Shown: positions 1 to 13,760 of the stretch, piece by piece
Numbering within the stretch: position 1 is the stretch's first letter
Layout: the number at the start of each line of letters is the position of its first letter
Origin: Lycorma delicatula
Lineage: Eukaryota; Arthropoda; Insecta; Hemiptera; Fulgoridae
Assembly: GCF_047948215.1 (NCBI RefSeq)
Contig: NC_134456.1
Location: 65,925,529-65,989,528 of the forward strand
Length of the DNA stretch: 64,000 bases
Reading direction: 5' to 3'
Made by a program: the position numbers and the translations under genes
The notes under the pieces: model-generated
Told to the model about the DNA's origin: nothing
Databases searched by the model: none
What the model saw: only the letters and a program-made list of their open reading frames with translations

Positions 1-2195
1 GATGAAATTTCCTTATAGTTTCTACTTACGATACTGATTTAAATATTATTTAAAAGATAAAAAAAAAAATAAATAAATTTTAATGCAGATCTTTAAAGTT
101 GCAAATGAAGATGTTTGAGAAGTAAGATATGATATGATAAAAATATTTTCTAGATTATATGGTTGCTAAACTAAAAGCAAACAACATATGAAAAAGAGAA
201 TATTTTATGCAGTTTTTCAGTTTAAAAAAGAAACAATGAACAAATATTTACGGACGTAAAAACAGCTGATTATTATTTTTAACATAATTACATATAAAAA
301 AAAAATTAAAATTAAAAAAATGTTTTTACTTATTTGGTATAAAAAACACGATTATCTGGTATGTCGATAAAAAATTACTTAAAATTAAATTAAAAACTTA
401 GAATTTCGCTATATAACATTATTCTTTTTAAAACATGAATTAAACAAAAAATACGAATTAAAAAGAAAATTAAAAGGTTTATTTTACATAAAACAGCTGA
501 TTTTAAGTAGTTTTAACATTAATTTTAGATATTATAGACCCACACTTTAAATTTTCAATCATTTTTTTATTGATCTGTTTTTTCATTTCAGAAGGAAAAA
601 ATATATTCGTTAGTAAAACCTTCTAAAAAACCATCGATTTTAAAGAATTCTTGAAAATATTTTTTTTGGGTTTCCACTTCAAAAAATGAAGGTAGGTTTT
701 TTTATTACACCGATTTGAGTGAAAGGATATACATCTGCAAAATTTGAATTTTCTGTAATCAGGACATACTCTTTTTGACAAGAAGGAATTTTTTAATTAA
801 TTAAAATATTGGATCACAAGGTAAATCCAATAAAATAGAAACTTCTAATAAGCAGCAACTGTTTAATAAATCTGTGAAAAGAAAATGTTTGAGCGATATA
901 GAAATCCAACAAAAAAAATTAGTTGACATGATGTATGGATGATGATGGATTGAGTAACAGAACAATAGGATCTGCAGAGATTATTGTTGGGAAAATGTTA
1001 TACGATGACATTAAAAAGCATGAATAATCTCGGGTCAAGGCGAAGATTAAAGGAAGGTCCTGATACAGAAATCTATAAAGATGGTAAAAGTGAGAATATT
1101 ATTAAGACTGATAAATTTTATGCAGAATTCTTATGTTCATAAATTTAGAATAGTGCAATAATTCTGATTTTACGATCTTGAGATTCAGATTTCATAAACG
1201 TCTTTTGTTGAGTAATTTATTAAAATACTATCGCTCACATTTACAGTATTTAACTGATGTACAATTTATGGATATTTTACAGAATTTTATTATTTATCTA
1301 TAACAAAACAGTGATTTACGATAGGTAAATATGTTAGACAGTAATAAGTTTTGAGCTGTATTTTAATAACAGTTGAACCTTTGTCTTGCAACTTATCATT
1401 ATCATAAAGTTTTTAGTAAGATACATGTAAACATAATAACAGCAAAATAGATCTATCATATTTAAAATTTAAATTCCCATGAATTAAACTCAGAATAAAT
1501 AGTAGTGAAAACAAAGAGAAACTTGATTCAAGATTGTTTATTTATTGTGTCACAAAGGGACACAATAAATAATCACGAATATTATGATAATTTTTCTTTG
1601 AAGAGGATTTAATCCAGGAACAGTTTTATATTTCATCGCAGTATTGATTAGTAACTAACTGACCCGTAATTTGTGTGTTTTTAAAAATAATTTATCGTTT
1701 TAATAAACTTAGCTTAATAATTTTAATTAATTTGAAACTAGATTATAGAAATTTGGATGTAATACAATCTGCAAACAGAAATTTAACTGGTTTCATAAGC
1801 TGATTATAGTTTTATACTTCTTTTTATAAATAGTTCTATATTTTATCATTTGGTAGGAGTTGTACTTCTGTTTACAATTTGTAAAATTTTTCAACAAAAA
1901 AGAGATAAATATTAAAAAACAAAAAAAAAAAAAACACGACTGCCAAACAAACATTGCTAATAAATATTTCTCTTTAATCTCTCCAATAAAAATAGCATGA
2001 TGCATTGGTTTGTTTCTTTACTGTATCACATTTTCATTTTGAAGAACGCACGAACGGTTCATTCGTTCGAACGATTTACACTTCTTGCTACGAATGATTT
2101 ATTTAAAATTATATTTGTGTTTTGGGGATAAAAAAACCACTGGGGGATAAAAAACATAAAAACATTAGGGGTTAGAGCTGTGATAAAAAATCACA
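1..2195. other. AT-rich DNA without a recognised gene
   Basis: No open frame with recognisable protein similarity and no RNA gene is visible. The stretch is A/T-rich with many short homopolymer runs. The only distinct structure is a short-loop hairpin near 1.55 kb, listed separately. It is probably intron or intergenic DNA. Confidence 0.6.
1538..1572. repeat. perfect short-loop hairpin
   Basis: Two perfect 14-base arms (1538-1551 and 1559-1572, core TTTATTGTGTC / GACACAATAAA) flank a 7-base loop. No coding context is present and no U-tract makes it look like a terminator. It is one of several short-loop palindromes in the window. Confidence 0.6.
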
Positions 2196-2648
2196 TCTTA
2201 AAAATTATATATACATATATATATAAATGCAATCGTTTGCCTGTTTGTAACAGCATGACGCGAAAACCAGCCAACGGATTGCTTTGAAATTTTCAGGGTA
2301 CATTTATGTTATCACAGGGAAGGTTTTAAGCCACAAATCCGAGGCCCTAACCTCCTCAGAAATGAATTTGTGAATTAAAGATATCCATTCAGAAGAAAGT
2401 ATTCTTTTACTTCATTATATCTCTGTTATCATGGCAACAGAAATATAATGAAGTAAAATGATTAATTTTTTTTCTTTAATGAATATTTGTAAAATATTTA
2501 ATATTCTAATAACCATGAAGATAATGAATGCGTCGGGATCCAGAGGGCGAAGCCCTCTGTCTAGATTACCGGCTAATTTAGGGTAATTAAAGAGTATGCG
2601 GGTGACAATTTTGTGTACAGTAATTGTATATAGTATAATTTTAAAATT

Positions 2649-2720
<72 letters not shown>

Positions 2721-2846
2721 TAGCCTAAGGATTCCATTGCGGGGTCAAATATCAAAATCGGTTCAGTCGTTGAGCTGATACGGTGGAACAAACATATATA
2801 CATACACTCATTACACTCCCTTTTGGGTGTGTAATAAAAACACTAG
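2196..2846 (+). mobile_element. non-autonomous Helitron (candidate)
   Basis: The 3' end has the Helitron signature: a terminal hairpin (CACTCCC / GGGTGTG arms at 2814-2820 and 2825-2831, with one internal mismatch), a short A-rich spacer, then CTAG followed by host T at 2847. Inside are GC-richer blocks with the sense of insect Helitron-derived repeats, including a 'cgcgaaaaccagcc' block near 2260 and a 'ggttcagtcgttgagctg' block near 2760. Two other copies of the second block occur in the window (about 3.0 and 29.8 kb). No helicase is encoded, so the element would depend on an autonomous partner. The 5' end is uncertain; TC at about 2196 is only a guess. An imperfect hairpin lies at about 2405-2460, and a CA/TA microsatellite lies inside. 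Confidence 0.55.
2652..2718. repeat. (CA)n/(TA)n compound microsatellite
   Basis: About 17 CA units run into about 15 TA units with a GATA junction. The tract lies inside the Helitron-like element. Small frames across it are microsatellite artefacts. Confidence 0.95.
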
Positions 2847-2974
2847 TAATACTACTTCACACGTCTGAGGTACTAGGTTTCCGAATCGTTCAGAATGAAG
2901 CGTTGAGATGCAAGTTATTCTAAAACGACTCGTTTATCAGACAGATTTTTTCAATTTTTTAAAATTTATTTAAA

Positions 2975-3126
2975 CATATGATACTCCCGGTAACGTAAGG
3001 ATTCTAACGCAGGATCATACGTCTAAATCGGTTCAGCCGTTAAGTTGCTGCGGTGGCACATACATACATTCATACATACTAAATACATAAAGGCTTTTTT
3101 GGGCAGCTGTGTAAAAAGAAAACTAG
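2975..3126 (+). mobile_element. Helitron-like 3' fragment
   Basis: The stretch shares a block with the preceding element and with 29.83-29.93 kb: TAAGGATTC, an AACGC motif, then AAATCGGTTCAG, a GCGGTGG motif and CATACATAC repeats. It finishes near a CTAG at 3123-3126, but the next base is A rather than the usual T. It therefore looks like a degenerate or truncated copy of the same non-coding family. Its left limit is unclear. Confidence 0.4.
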
Positions 3127-5388
3127 AAGTTTTCGATTATGAGTTACATGAGTGTTTTTTCTGCATTTTATTGAAAAGATTGGTAGCATTTTATTTAATA
3201 GGTATTTAGACGAATATTTCAATTAAAAAGTTTCTTTCAAATTGAAAGAGAAATTACATGAATATATCCAGTAAAACTATAATTAAATAATTTAACCGTA
3301 AGAAAAAAAATCGTGTTGTACTTTAAATAATGTGAAATCTACATATGATTTTGTGGATTAAAGATTTAATTATAGGTAATTATCAGTTTTATATCATTGA
3401 AGAGCACGGTCAAATTAATAAATAACTAATTTGATATTTATAATTTATGTGATTAAGAATGAAAAAAGAGATTGAATCATTTGAAATAATCTTGTTTACT
3501 TGATACTTTGTATTGTTTCTAAATAGATGTCTAGAAATTTAATAAAAGAACGTCTGTGTTTTTATTATTTCATCCTTGAAACACTGTTTCAAAATACTAC
3601 CTTATTACTTACTTTTAAAACACCTGAAATGATTTGTGATGCATTGAGATGTAATTTTATTTTTATACAGATGAGTAGGTAATGGAGTTATCGTTCAAAA
3701 TTTATATTAATCTGTATTCTAGTTTAACATGTAACTTTTAGACTGATTTTAGCGAGTGGATTGGCGCTTGCCTTTCTGCGCGATAGTTTTGAAGTCCGAC
3801 CAGCAACCTATATTTTTACGCTAAAAGTTACTGGATATTTTTTTTTCAGCTACTATTCAATTGTTTGGTAGAAATTCTTATTTTTCAATCCAGAAATGTA
3901 ACAAGCTAAAAAAGGGCACTGAATAAATGAATATAATCGTAGTTCCGGAATAAAACAAGATGTATAGGATATACATCTGTATAGATATATATCTAGACAT
4001 CTAGACATTCTATACATCTAGATGTATAGAAACTTCCGGAATATCATGCTAATCAGATCGTTCAGTCAACTTCCTTTTTAATATGAGAACATTATTTTTA
4101 AAGTTTCCTTAATGATAAGAAGTCGAAATAAATTGTACCTAATGTTTACGTTCTTCTTTAATGTAATTCAGTTATACGTTTTTAAATAACAGCGTAAATA
4201 ACGTAATACGATGTAAAAGGAGCCGACTTATTGTTAAATGTTGCCAAGAAAAAATAAAACCATAAAAATTATGTTTTATGATTAAAGTAACCAAAAATTT
4301 AAAACCTGGTGAGAATGTTTGTGATGTATGTGTTAAAAATAATGTAAAACTATAACTGAAATATATCATAACAGATGTACGAGCAGACTTCTATATTTAG
4401 AAAAAAAACTTTACTTGATAAAATGTACTCGTATAAAATTTAACAAAAAATATTTGTTTTTGTATAATAAGTATTTAATCTTTTGTTTGTTACAAAATAA
4501 TACTTTTATTTTAGTCAGACCTTCAGATGAACATGGTAAGATATTTTGAAGAAGCAGTTGAGCAATTGTCTTAACGTAAATAAGGAAAGTAATTATTTTT
4601 GTTGAGCTTTTGACCGTGTCGACCAGACAAACGGAAGTATTCAAAGGCACGCCCAATTTACAGGTGAGGCGAATTAAATAGTAAATTTTTAAGATACATG
4701 CGAGAATAGGTGTAATATGTTCCAACCCATCAGATTGAAAATATATTACTAAGACGGACAAATATTGCTTTAGGAAATTATTGGAATTATTTCTAAGACA
4801 AGAAGAGACAATACTTGACTAACTCTTGAGGAATAATACGTAATTAAAAAGAAATTAAAATCCATTTGGAATTATTACATATGAACTTAATTAAACACTG
4901 GTGCACAATTAAAAAAAAAAATTAATAATCTATTACTTAAAAAAATAGAAATAAAAAACTGACGAATGATTTGGAGTTTTTTTTTAATACGTACATCAAT
5001 ACTCGAGATTTGAAAGTTTAGTCATAGTATTGATGAATTTTTAATAATAATTTTGATAGAAAAGTTTATATCCTCTCTCTCTTTCTGTATCACTCCCTCT
5101 CTCCTTTATTACCGTAATCTAAAAATCGAAAAAACCTGGCATGAAACTCCGAAAATGGCGTAACCATTCTCAAAAAAGCTTCCATTTCAGGCGTATAGAA
5201 AAATTGTAATGAAATAATTTCTTGTTCCCTTCTTCGCTAAGAAAAACTGATTGTGCGTTTCAGAATACTTAGGTCTCCGAAATTCAGATGAATTGATGTC
5301 CAATCTTAATAATACTCCTTTACAATTTTCATTACAAATATTCTCTGTATATTGAATTATTTTTACAGGAAGCAGCACAGTCTGACAT
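3127..5388. other. AT-rich DNA without a recognised gene
   Basis: No supported gene. A 116-codon minus-strand frame at 4411-4761 has no recognisable motif. A 24-bp perfect palindrome lies at 4008-4031 within a patch of TATA/TCTAGA repeats. A CT-rich tract lies at about 5070-5105. Confidence 0.6.
4008..4031. repeat. 24-bp perfect palindrome
   Basis: The sequence reads identically on both strands, centred between 4019 and 4020 (core CATCTAGATG). It is flanked by further ATAGATATAT/TCTAGACA repeats over 3960-4030. The whole patch looks like locally folded or slipped DNA rather than a protein-binding site. Confidence 0.7.
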
Positions 5389-5716
5389 AACCCACTGGGT
5401 AGGTCTAGTGGGGAACTCGTCATCGTAAATCAGCTGATTTCAAAGTCAAGAGTTCTAAGGTTCAAATCCTAGTTAAGACATAAAAGTAGCTACTCTCGTA
5501 TAAAAGTAACTACTTTTATACTAATTTGAATACTAGATCGATGATACCAGTGTTCTTTGTTGGTTGGGTATCAATTAACCACACATCTTAGGAATGGTAG
5601 ACCTGAGACTGTACTACACTTAATTTACATTCATACATATCATCCTTATTCATCCACTGATCTAATACCTTGCGGTGGTTCCGGAGGCTAAACAGAAAAA
5701 GAGAAAGAGGGAGAGC
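5389..5716 (+). mobile_element. tRNA-derived SINE, near full length
   Basis: The 5' part is tRNA-like, with an A-box-like AGGTCTAGTGG at 5402-5412 and a B box GGTTCAAATCC at 5459-5469 that fits the RNA polymerase III consensus. A body follows with the family marker of a TTGGTTGGGTATCAATTAACC type and TCATACATATCATCC. The 3' end is GGTGGTTCCGGAGGCTAAACAG and an A/G-rich tail (AAAAAGAGAAAGAG). Related copies lie at 41.95, 56.91 and 57.24 kb and 3' ends at 23.04, 32.03 and 55.25 kb, so this is an active or formerly active family in this genome. It is non-coding and would need a LINE for mobilisation. It is not a functional tRNA because the cloverleaf is not maintained. Confidence 0.85.
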
Positions 5717-8700
5717 TTAGTCGGACCTTTCTTATCTCAAGTGATTTATTCACATCACAACCAATTTAATAGTTGGATATATTAGATAGTTTTAAGTTAT
5801 TAAAGTTGTTTAAAGTTAAGAACATTAAAGATGTACTGTTCCTTACGGTAATTAAAAGATGAATAATATACACTATTTGTACATTATTATTATTATTTTT
5901 AGTGTTTGACTTTTTATAGAAAGAAACAATTTAATCGTTATATAAGTTTTAAGAATGTTTCGTCATTATGTACAGTCACTAATAGTCGTGATTTGTGGAC
6001 ATGCACTGATCACCAAATGTTATCAGATTTGTTAATGAAAGTTTATAAGATCAGGGGAAGCTGAAGATTAAATGACGTTGCATAATATAAATTATTGTAG
6101 CTAAATGAACCAGGCTTCTTCTGAAATTGCTGTTTTGACTTCATAAAGGATTAAATTGTTACAATGAAAAGTATTACACCATTCTACATTTAAAATAATC
6201 TTGGTATTACGAGTTGTACTGAATTTTATTATTAGTTATAATTTTTATAACTATTATTAGTAACAAAAAAATATTATTGTAATAACTTGAACGATTTGTG
6301 ATGTTATTTATTGTAGCTTACCTCTTTGTAGTATGGAATAGGCGTACAAGTGTATGATCATTAAATGGCGCAGTTTATTAATGATAAAAATTCTATTGAA
6401 AATGACTGTGTTTCATTCGTAAATAAATATAAAACCAGTATTCTATTATGAACTTAAGTTTATGTTACATTTTTCGTTAATTTACTTTACAGGACGTAAT
6501 GATTAAACTTTGGATATTAATTTTTCCCCAGAAACACGTTTTATAAAAAATAAAATTTCTATATTTCATCCATAAATTGGTACAATATTGTTAAATCTTA
6601 AAACTACTTTAACGAGATTTGTAAAAATAATAATTTATAACGAATAATTCAAATGTGAAATTTTAACTTCATCTACGGCTAATTATATTCACCCAATTGT
6701 CGTCAATATCCAATTACGATTTTTTTTCTTTAAAAAGTGAATGTACTGCTCATATAAAAAATCTATTATATTCAGAGTTAACAAAATTGTACAAATCATC
6801 AGAAGGGACAACATTATAAACCTTTGCAGTTAGTGTTTCTTATTTCTTTCTAATCATATAAATTTCTAAATTAATAGAGATACTCATTGATATCTGTCTA
6901 TATATATATATAATATTATTAACAATAGAATATGTTTCAGACATAAATGTACATAAAAATAATCTAAAATTTATTTTTTTTAGCTTTCAAAATTCAATTT
7001 ATAATAACTTAAAGAATCAAAACGAAATAAAATTAAGATTTTTAGGTTTCAAGATAATAAATATTGTTAAAATATTATTTTTAGAGATATAATTAGTGAT
7101 TTTAAAAACATAACGAAATATTTATATTTATGTCATATTATTTGATCAGTTGTTCTTTGTTTATTGGTTAACTTAAACTGGGAGCGGTCAAAACCGTTTA
7201 TCATGATCGGGATTTTAAGTGGTTTGAAAAATAACGCATATTTTGATTTTAAGACCAATGATCTAACGCTCAACTCGCTTGAAATATTAACGTAATTTTT
7301 ATATTTATATTAAAATAAAATAAACAAATAATAGTTTTACATGTTAATTATTTAAAAATTTTAAAAAGTGATTAATTGGTAATGAAAACTTTTATTAAGT
7401 TTAAATTTTCTTCTAAATTTATTTTAAGAATTTGTATAACAACTGAGAGAGTATACACCGATGAGATTATTTAAGGATGGTAACAAAATAATTCTAACAT
7501 CTCTTAGGAGTTGGGTGGAAGGTCATGTTACGCAGGTGGTCTATGTACAGAAAGAGAGGTGTCTTCCCGTTATTGAGAGTTGAGAATTGAACCTATTACA
7601 CTCCAAAAAATAAAGTTAAATTTCATAATAATACATCAAATTCAAAGAACAAACATTTTATGAGTATTATTACTACTCATACTGTTTCGCGTAAACTGCT
7701 TTTATTAATCAAATTCCAAATTACTCATAGTTTGTGTTAAAACTATTTAATATAATGCGCAAATAAAACCAAGATTTAACAATAACTGCATAGTTTAACA
7801 AGGTTTAAATAAGGGTATAACAATAATAGGCGTACTTAATATTGTTTTTAATAGCCAAAATATATCAAAGAATTATTATTTTATTATATACTGATCTTCT
7901 ATTCTTTTTTGGCGATGGTTTAATTTCAGACCGAACATTTAAATTAATCCTATTTATTCTATGTTTATTGTAAATAAATGTATGCTAAATGATGAATGTA
8001 AAAATTACAATATTTATAAATTAAAACTTCAGTTATTAGATCCTTTGTTAATATTTTACATATTATATATAGTAAACTAAAAAGGATTATTCTAGTAATT
8101 ATTTAAATATGATAATTTAAATATTTATTAAAATTTACAAATTTTGATATACTTTATTCTATTAAGTATTATTTACTAAATAAAAGGAAAATATTTGCTT
8201 TACTATTTTCTAGGCAGTTGTAATTTAAATATTTTAACGCCATTGAATTAGATGATGATTATCTATAATTGATCCAACCTTTCTCTTTTTTCCGGTTGGT
8301 CCGTGACATCAGATTAAATAGGAAGTACGATGAAGAATGCCAAGGACTATGTATTTATTGTTGACAAGATCTTTCATTCTTTATTGTAGAGATATGCATC
8401 TTCTTATCTTTATTACCATTTTTTCGTATTTGATCCTATTCTTATTTTATTACGGTATTGAGAAAGGATTTATATTAACTGTGTATTATGATTTCATTAT
8501 TACTATGCAATGCGTAAAATTCATAAGGCCATTTTATTAAAAATCTATAGAGAAAAGAAAGTGATATATCCCATATACAATACCCAATTCCGAACTTCCT
8601 TAAAAATTATGTAACTATTTTTACAATTTCTGAAACTAATACGTAATACATACTCAAATGATTAATTCATATATTCTGGAAATCTAAATATCTACTGATT

Positions 8701-10086
8701 CAACTTCTTTAGACAGCTGGGTATTTGTACATTCGTGCCTATGACTAATAGTTAAAGGCGACCCGCTTAAGTAACAAGCGACTCTCCCAAAAATTACATA
8801 GAAATTTTCAAGAATATATTTAAGTCAGGCTAACTAGAGAAAGTGTGGAAATATACTATTGCATATCAGGTTGCTAAACCTACCCAATTTGAAGGTAGTA
8901 CTTAACTTTACATGTAACAACATCAACCTGTTCATCCCAATGAATGGATTTTTAGTGAACATAGTCATCTTAGTGGTAGCAACTGTGATGAGTGATCTTA
9001 TGACTAACTTAACATGCGTCAGATCCGCAAAAAAGATCGGAGATGATATTGTAAAATAACAAGTTAATGTATTCCTTTTGTAGCAAAACTGGCAAGCAAA
9101 AATGGGTTATATTTTCTGCTTCAGTATACATTGTAGTGAAATAATGGATAAATAAATTTTAATAAAATTGATTATTTTATTAAAGAAAAGATATAGATCA
9201 CAGATTTTAAACTAGTATTTAAAAATGTTTGATTAAAGACCTATTACCATTTTATATACTCGTAAATCAGACTGTAACTTTTAATTTTAGAAAGCGCTGA
9301 AGTTATATCAGCTTTTGTTTAAATTTTGTTTAACACTAAAAACCTACCCGTTTATATTTTATAATAAATTGACTATTATTATCTAACGCATGTTGAAAAT
9401 ATCAAGCTTCAATTTGTGTGTTCAGTAAGCAGTTTTCTAGGAATTTTTTCTAAAACAATAATAAATATGCTTTACTAATTGAATCTAGTTCTTAATGAAC
9501 TTAAGAGAATTTTTCATATTTACAGAAAATTTGGTTAATCTTTATCTTAAACAACAAACAAATAAAATGAATCTGATTCGAAGTAAAAATTCTTATTGTA
9601 AATTTTCTATACGTATTATATACTAGTATCTACCAAAAATAATTATTTCATATTCAGTTTTCTGACTACACTGAATAAATAGAAATCCGTAGTAGAAACA
9701 TTAATTTGTCGATAATAAATGGTTTTTTTTCTATTTTTTGTACCACTAAAAAACGATTGTTATATTTTTTTTTGAAAGGAAATGCGATTAGGAGAAAGCG
9801 ATGGACAAGAAATGGTTTACAGATTTATAGTAATGGAAAAGAATTATTGAGGACTAGAGTCAAGGAACTTGCCATAGGAAATTAAAAGATGGTAAAACGA
9901 CCATTAAATTCTTTTATTATTCAAAGTCTTCTCGTATGATATTATTCAGTATTATACTTATATTATCAACACTATTTATTCGTGTGATCATGTCTAGTCA
10001 TATCTAACTTTCAGATTTGTAGCGCTAAATTTAGGAAAATCTAACAATTAAGTTATATTAAAAAATTATGCAAACTAAGAAATTTA
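5717..10086. other. AT-rich DNA without a recognised gene
   Basis: Only short frames of 60-70 codons occur here (for example 8337-8540 and 8859-9059), with AT-driven composition and no motif. A (TA)n run lies at about 6899-6912. Slightly GC-richer unassigned patches lie near 7500-7590 and 8700-8800. Confidence 0.55.
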
Positions 10087-10390
10087 AAATTAGTCCTCCT
10101 CTGAATACATCCTGTTGGATTTCTTTTTGATTTTAGGTTCAAATATTATTATATTAGATTTAATTAATTTGTCGTGTTTTTCAGATTTTGTGATTAGATC
10201 TTCTTTGGAGATTTTCCACTCTTCCATATCTTTTCGGACTACCTTTATCCATTTCGGTTTTGTTGTTATTTCCCAGTATAAGTTAATTATTTGATTTGCA
10301 AGTTTGGTTTTCTCTGCTCTAAGAAGGTGCCCAAGAATAAAATTCTTTTCTTTCTGAAGAAATATGTTAGTGGGATTGTTATTTTATATA
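10087..10390 (-). pseudogene. decayed LINE ORF2 C-terminus
   Basis: Read on the minus strand, the segment gives a frame containing GHLLRAEKTKLANQIINL, then KPKWIKVVRKDMEEW, KEDLITKSEKHDKL and a basic end resembling KKKSNRMYSEE. The 'GH-R--TRL-KQI ... W--EV-KDLEE--I--ED' pattern is the C-terminal tail of insect endonuclease/reverse-transcriptase LINE proteins. No catalytic RT or endonuclease part is visible, and the frame ends at stops on both sides. It is therefore an isolated 3' fragment. The clade (RTE-like or CR1-like) is not certain. Confidence 0.5.
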
Positions 10391-13300
10391 CTTATTCATT
10401 TGGAATTATCCTCCACTGTCCTTCTACTATGTTTTTCTTGTTTATGTTTTTCGTGCCTGTCTTCCTTTCTACCTTTTAGATCCTTTCTACTTCTCCAGTT
10501 TTGTATGGTCCGGAGAGAGTCTCGCTGGTGTATTATATTTCTGGAAGAATTACTGTTTGGTAATGTCTGATTTTTATTAAAAATAACCAACAAATCTGAA
10601 TAATAATAATAATATTTGTTTTTATTATTATGGGATAATTCCATATTATTATCAAATGGCTACAAATTAATTATTTTTTGGGATTTAATTTAATCTAAAT
10701 TAGAAATACACATAAATACTTATTACATAAATAAATTTTAGTTACCTTGGTTGGATACGGATTTTTGGTTTTCTATTTTTGTTTCTTTCAATTTTCTATA
10801 TAGTCTCCTTGGTAAACATCTACTGCAATTAGGCCTACAATTAGTATTTCATATTTTTTTACCAATACCTAATAAATTTATTTAAATCCAAAGAAAACAA
10901 TTTATATTGATGCAATAAAAACAGTTTTTCATCTTTTTGTTCCGAAATTATTTTAAAACGAATTCTACTTAGGTATTTTAGACACTTAGTTGATCGGTAA
11001 CTGGCTGAGGATTATTAATCGAACGTAATTTAAACAGTCAAGAAAACAATTTTAATTTTTTATAAGAATTAGCTCAAAAACTGATATTACCATAAAAATT
11101 TTATTTATATATTATATGAATGCATTACATAATTCAGTTATGAAAAAAAAACATAAAATATTAAATTTAAAGTATTATTGCACTGAGGGAAAGTTTGGAT
11201 AAGTATTTCTTTTGTATACAATTCAATCTTTTTTAATATTCTTCAGTTGATTGTAATATTTTGTAGTAAATTGTGTACTAGACAGCAGTCTACGATTAAT
11301 TAAAGAATTTCACAATATTAATAGTAATATTGTGAAATATGAAACATAAACTGTTTACAAAATTAATTTTCTATCTTTCTGAAAGAAATTAATAAAATAA
11401 TACTGAATGAAAAATATAAAAAGTTGCACGCAAGAATTAAAAAAAAAAACACTAAGATTTAAAAAGAATCTTTATTTTACTCTTTGTGCTCTATTTTTCG
11501 ATCCAAGTAGAGGGTAGATAAATTCTTTAAACCCCCTTGTTTACGCCAGCCCTCCTCGATGCAATTAAAAAAAGAAAATCAACTTAATATTCATAGATAT
11601 TTTTCTGGCCGAACAATCTTAAAATAGATAAAATATCTATTTTATATTGATATTCTAGTGTGTCTAATGAAATTAATAACTTCTTATTCTAGTGATAGGA
11701 AATTCATAATGATTTATGTCAGCTCATAAATGTAATTATTACTCTTAGTAGTTAAAAGGTTGGAAATATACTCGCATTTTATGCACAATAAAGTAACTAC
11801 TAGTAATTGGTTTAAGGATTAAATCACTGAATTAAAACGAAACAGCACTATTTTAACATTAATTCGTACGATATAATTAAAAGTGAGATTAGGAAATTGT
11901 GAATAAATTTCAAAAACTTACTTAATGAAATTTGTAACTTAATGACATGGCGTTGAATTAATACTTACAACTACAAATTAAAAAAAATTAAAAACACTTA
12001 TTGCTGTAAAACTAAATTTTTTGTCCATGAACACAACCGTTTCCCTTTCTCATTGAGAATTTTCCAATGTTCTAATTATTTAAAACCACAGGAAAACGCA
12101 TTTATTCATTGAGAACAATTTGGTATCTTTTTAATGCTTTAAAACTTTTATACATATTATTTTCCAGTTTCTTTATCCGTTGTTTATGATAAAAAACTAC
12201 TCTTCTCTATGCAATAAAACGTAAATATTTTTCATTGTCTTTAACAGAAACGGATGTAAACACAAAAAATACCTTGAGTATTTCCAAAGGGAGACCCAAA
12301 AAGTGGGTATTTATACATTTTAAATCCTTTAAAACTAAATTTAGTTCACATTCGTGAAATTTAAAATTTTACTTATGAATTAATATTTTTTTAAAAATAT
12401 CCTGCCTTCTATATAACAGAAAATTATAAATTTATTTTCTAAAATATTAAAATTAATAATCTTACTTTTTATATTTAAAAAAAAAATTACTATTTCTGAC
12501 TGATTTTTAAATTTATATAGATAAGAGTCACAAATATAAATTGTTGACAAAGTGCAATATAGTTTAACTCGCCAATAGGTCTTTCAAATAGAACCACCTT
12601 TACTAAGAATTTTACCGTACCGAGTAACAATACAAGGTAAAGTTATGTTGTACTGTAAATTTCGTGTATGTAGATGAAATGTGGGTTATTATTTATTGTA
12701 ATTTGTACAAATTTTAAGCGTCAATACTATTTTGTGTAGGTATTTTTTCATTTTATATTCAATTTTAAACTGTTATAAATACATAATCTGTTATAATACA
12801 TCTTCAATATTAGTTATAAATACAGAGTATTGGTAACATTGGATTATTGTAGGATCCAGATGAAAGATTCATTAGCCTTATTTACTTTAGCGATCAAAGC
12901 GAGTGAAGCTTGTGTAAAAGTTCAACACATTAAATTTATAGATCTAATCAATAACTTGATAAAAAAATAGTGAGCGGCATATAAGTACTGTTCTTAACTC
13001 CGAAGGTGATGTTTATTGATAATGACTTTCGTATTCTGAAGAACACCTAAAATATAAGTGGTAATTGAAAAAAAAAAATGGTGGGACTAATATAACCATT
13101 TTTAAAAACTCATTAATTTAAACATTTTTTAAGAATCAGCTTTATACAAAAACAATTATTTTTTGTGTTTATGGATTTTTTATTTCCTTTTTTTAACTTT
13201 TTGAATCAGGTAATATATCTTAGAATAGTGCATTTTGAACATCTTGTCTGAACAGTTTATTTTTACGACTCTTATTTATGATACTTAAAAATCAGTCAAA

Positions 13301-13755
13301 AATAGTAATATTTTTCATAAAATATAGAGTAAAATTACTAATTTTAATATAAAAAAAATAAATTAAAATTTTTTTTTTAATATATTTTAAGAAAAATCTA
13401 CAACAGAAAACGTTTTTTCTTAATCTTAAAATGATAATACAATAACTTACTTACTTGAAAATGAAACAGCTGATTTCGAAAAGGTTGTCTTTTATAGCAT
13501 AGGAGACATTAATTTTATGCCCATAGACTCGATTCATACACAAATATGCATGATATCTTCTAATGGAGAGAAAAAAGGAGGGGGAGAATCCAAATTAAAA
13601 TAAGTTATAATCTAATGCTGTGAATTTGTTAATTTAAATCAAGAATTTATTAATTTTTTTATTAAATCATATTCTTTATTAAGAATAAATAATTATAAAA
13701 TTACATTATAACGATTAATTATAATCCGTTTATCGTAAAATCCGGACAGTTTATG
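10391..13755. other. AT-rich DNA without a recognised gene
   Basis: No supported gene. If the candidate minus-strand exon at 13.76 kb is real, this stretch is the start of its first intron. A 32-bp hairpin lies at 11307-11338. Confidence 0.5.
11307..11338. repeat. short-loop perfect hairpin
   Basis: Two perfect 14-base arms (ATTTCACAATATTA and its complement) flank a 4-base ATAG loop. It lies in gene-free AT-rich DNA. No flanking feature gives it a function. Confidence 0.7.
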
Positions 13756-13760
13756 TTTAC

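Noticed and set aside
2652..2718. CRISPR or tandem coding repeat
   Set aside because: It is a plain CA/TA microsatellite. No direct repeats with unique spacers occur anywhere in the window.
4411..4761. 116-codon minus-strand frame
   Set aside because: AT-driven composition, no domain motif, no promoter or splice context. A faint resemblance to LINE linker helices was not convincing.
5389..5470. tRNA gene
   Set aside because: A and B boxes are present but the acceptor and anticodon stems do not form, and the same head recurs in several SINE copies.
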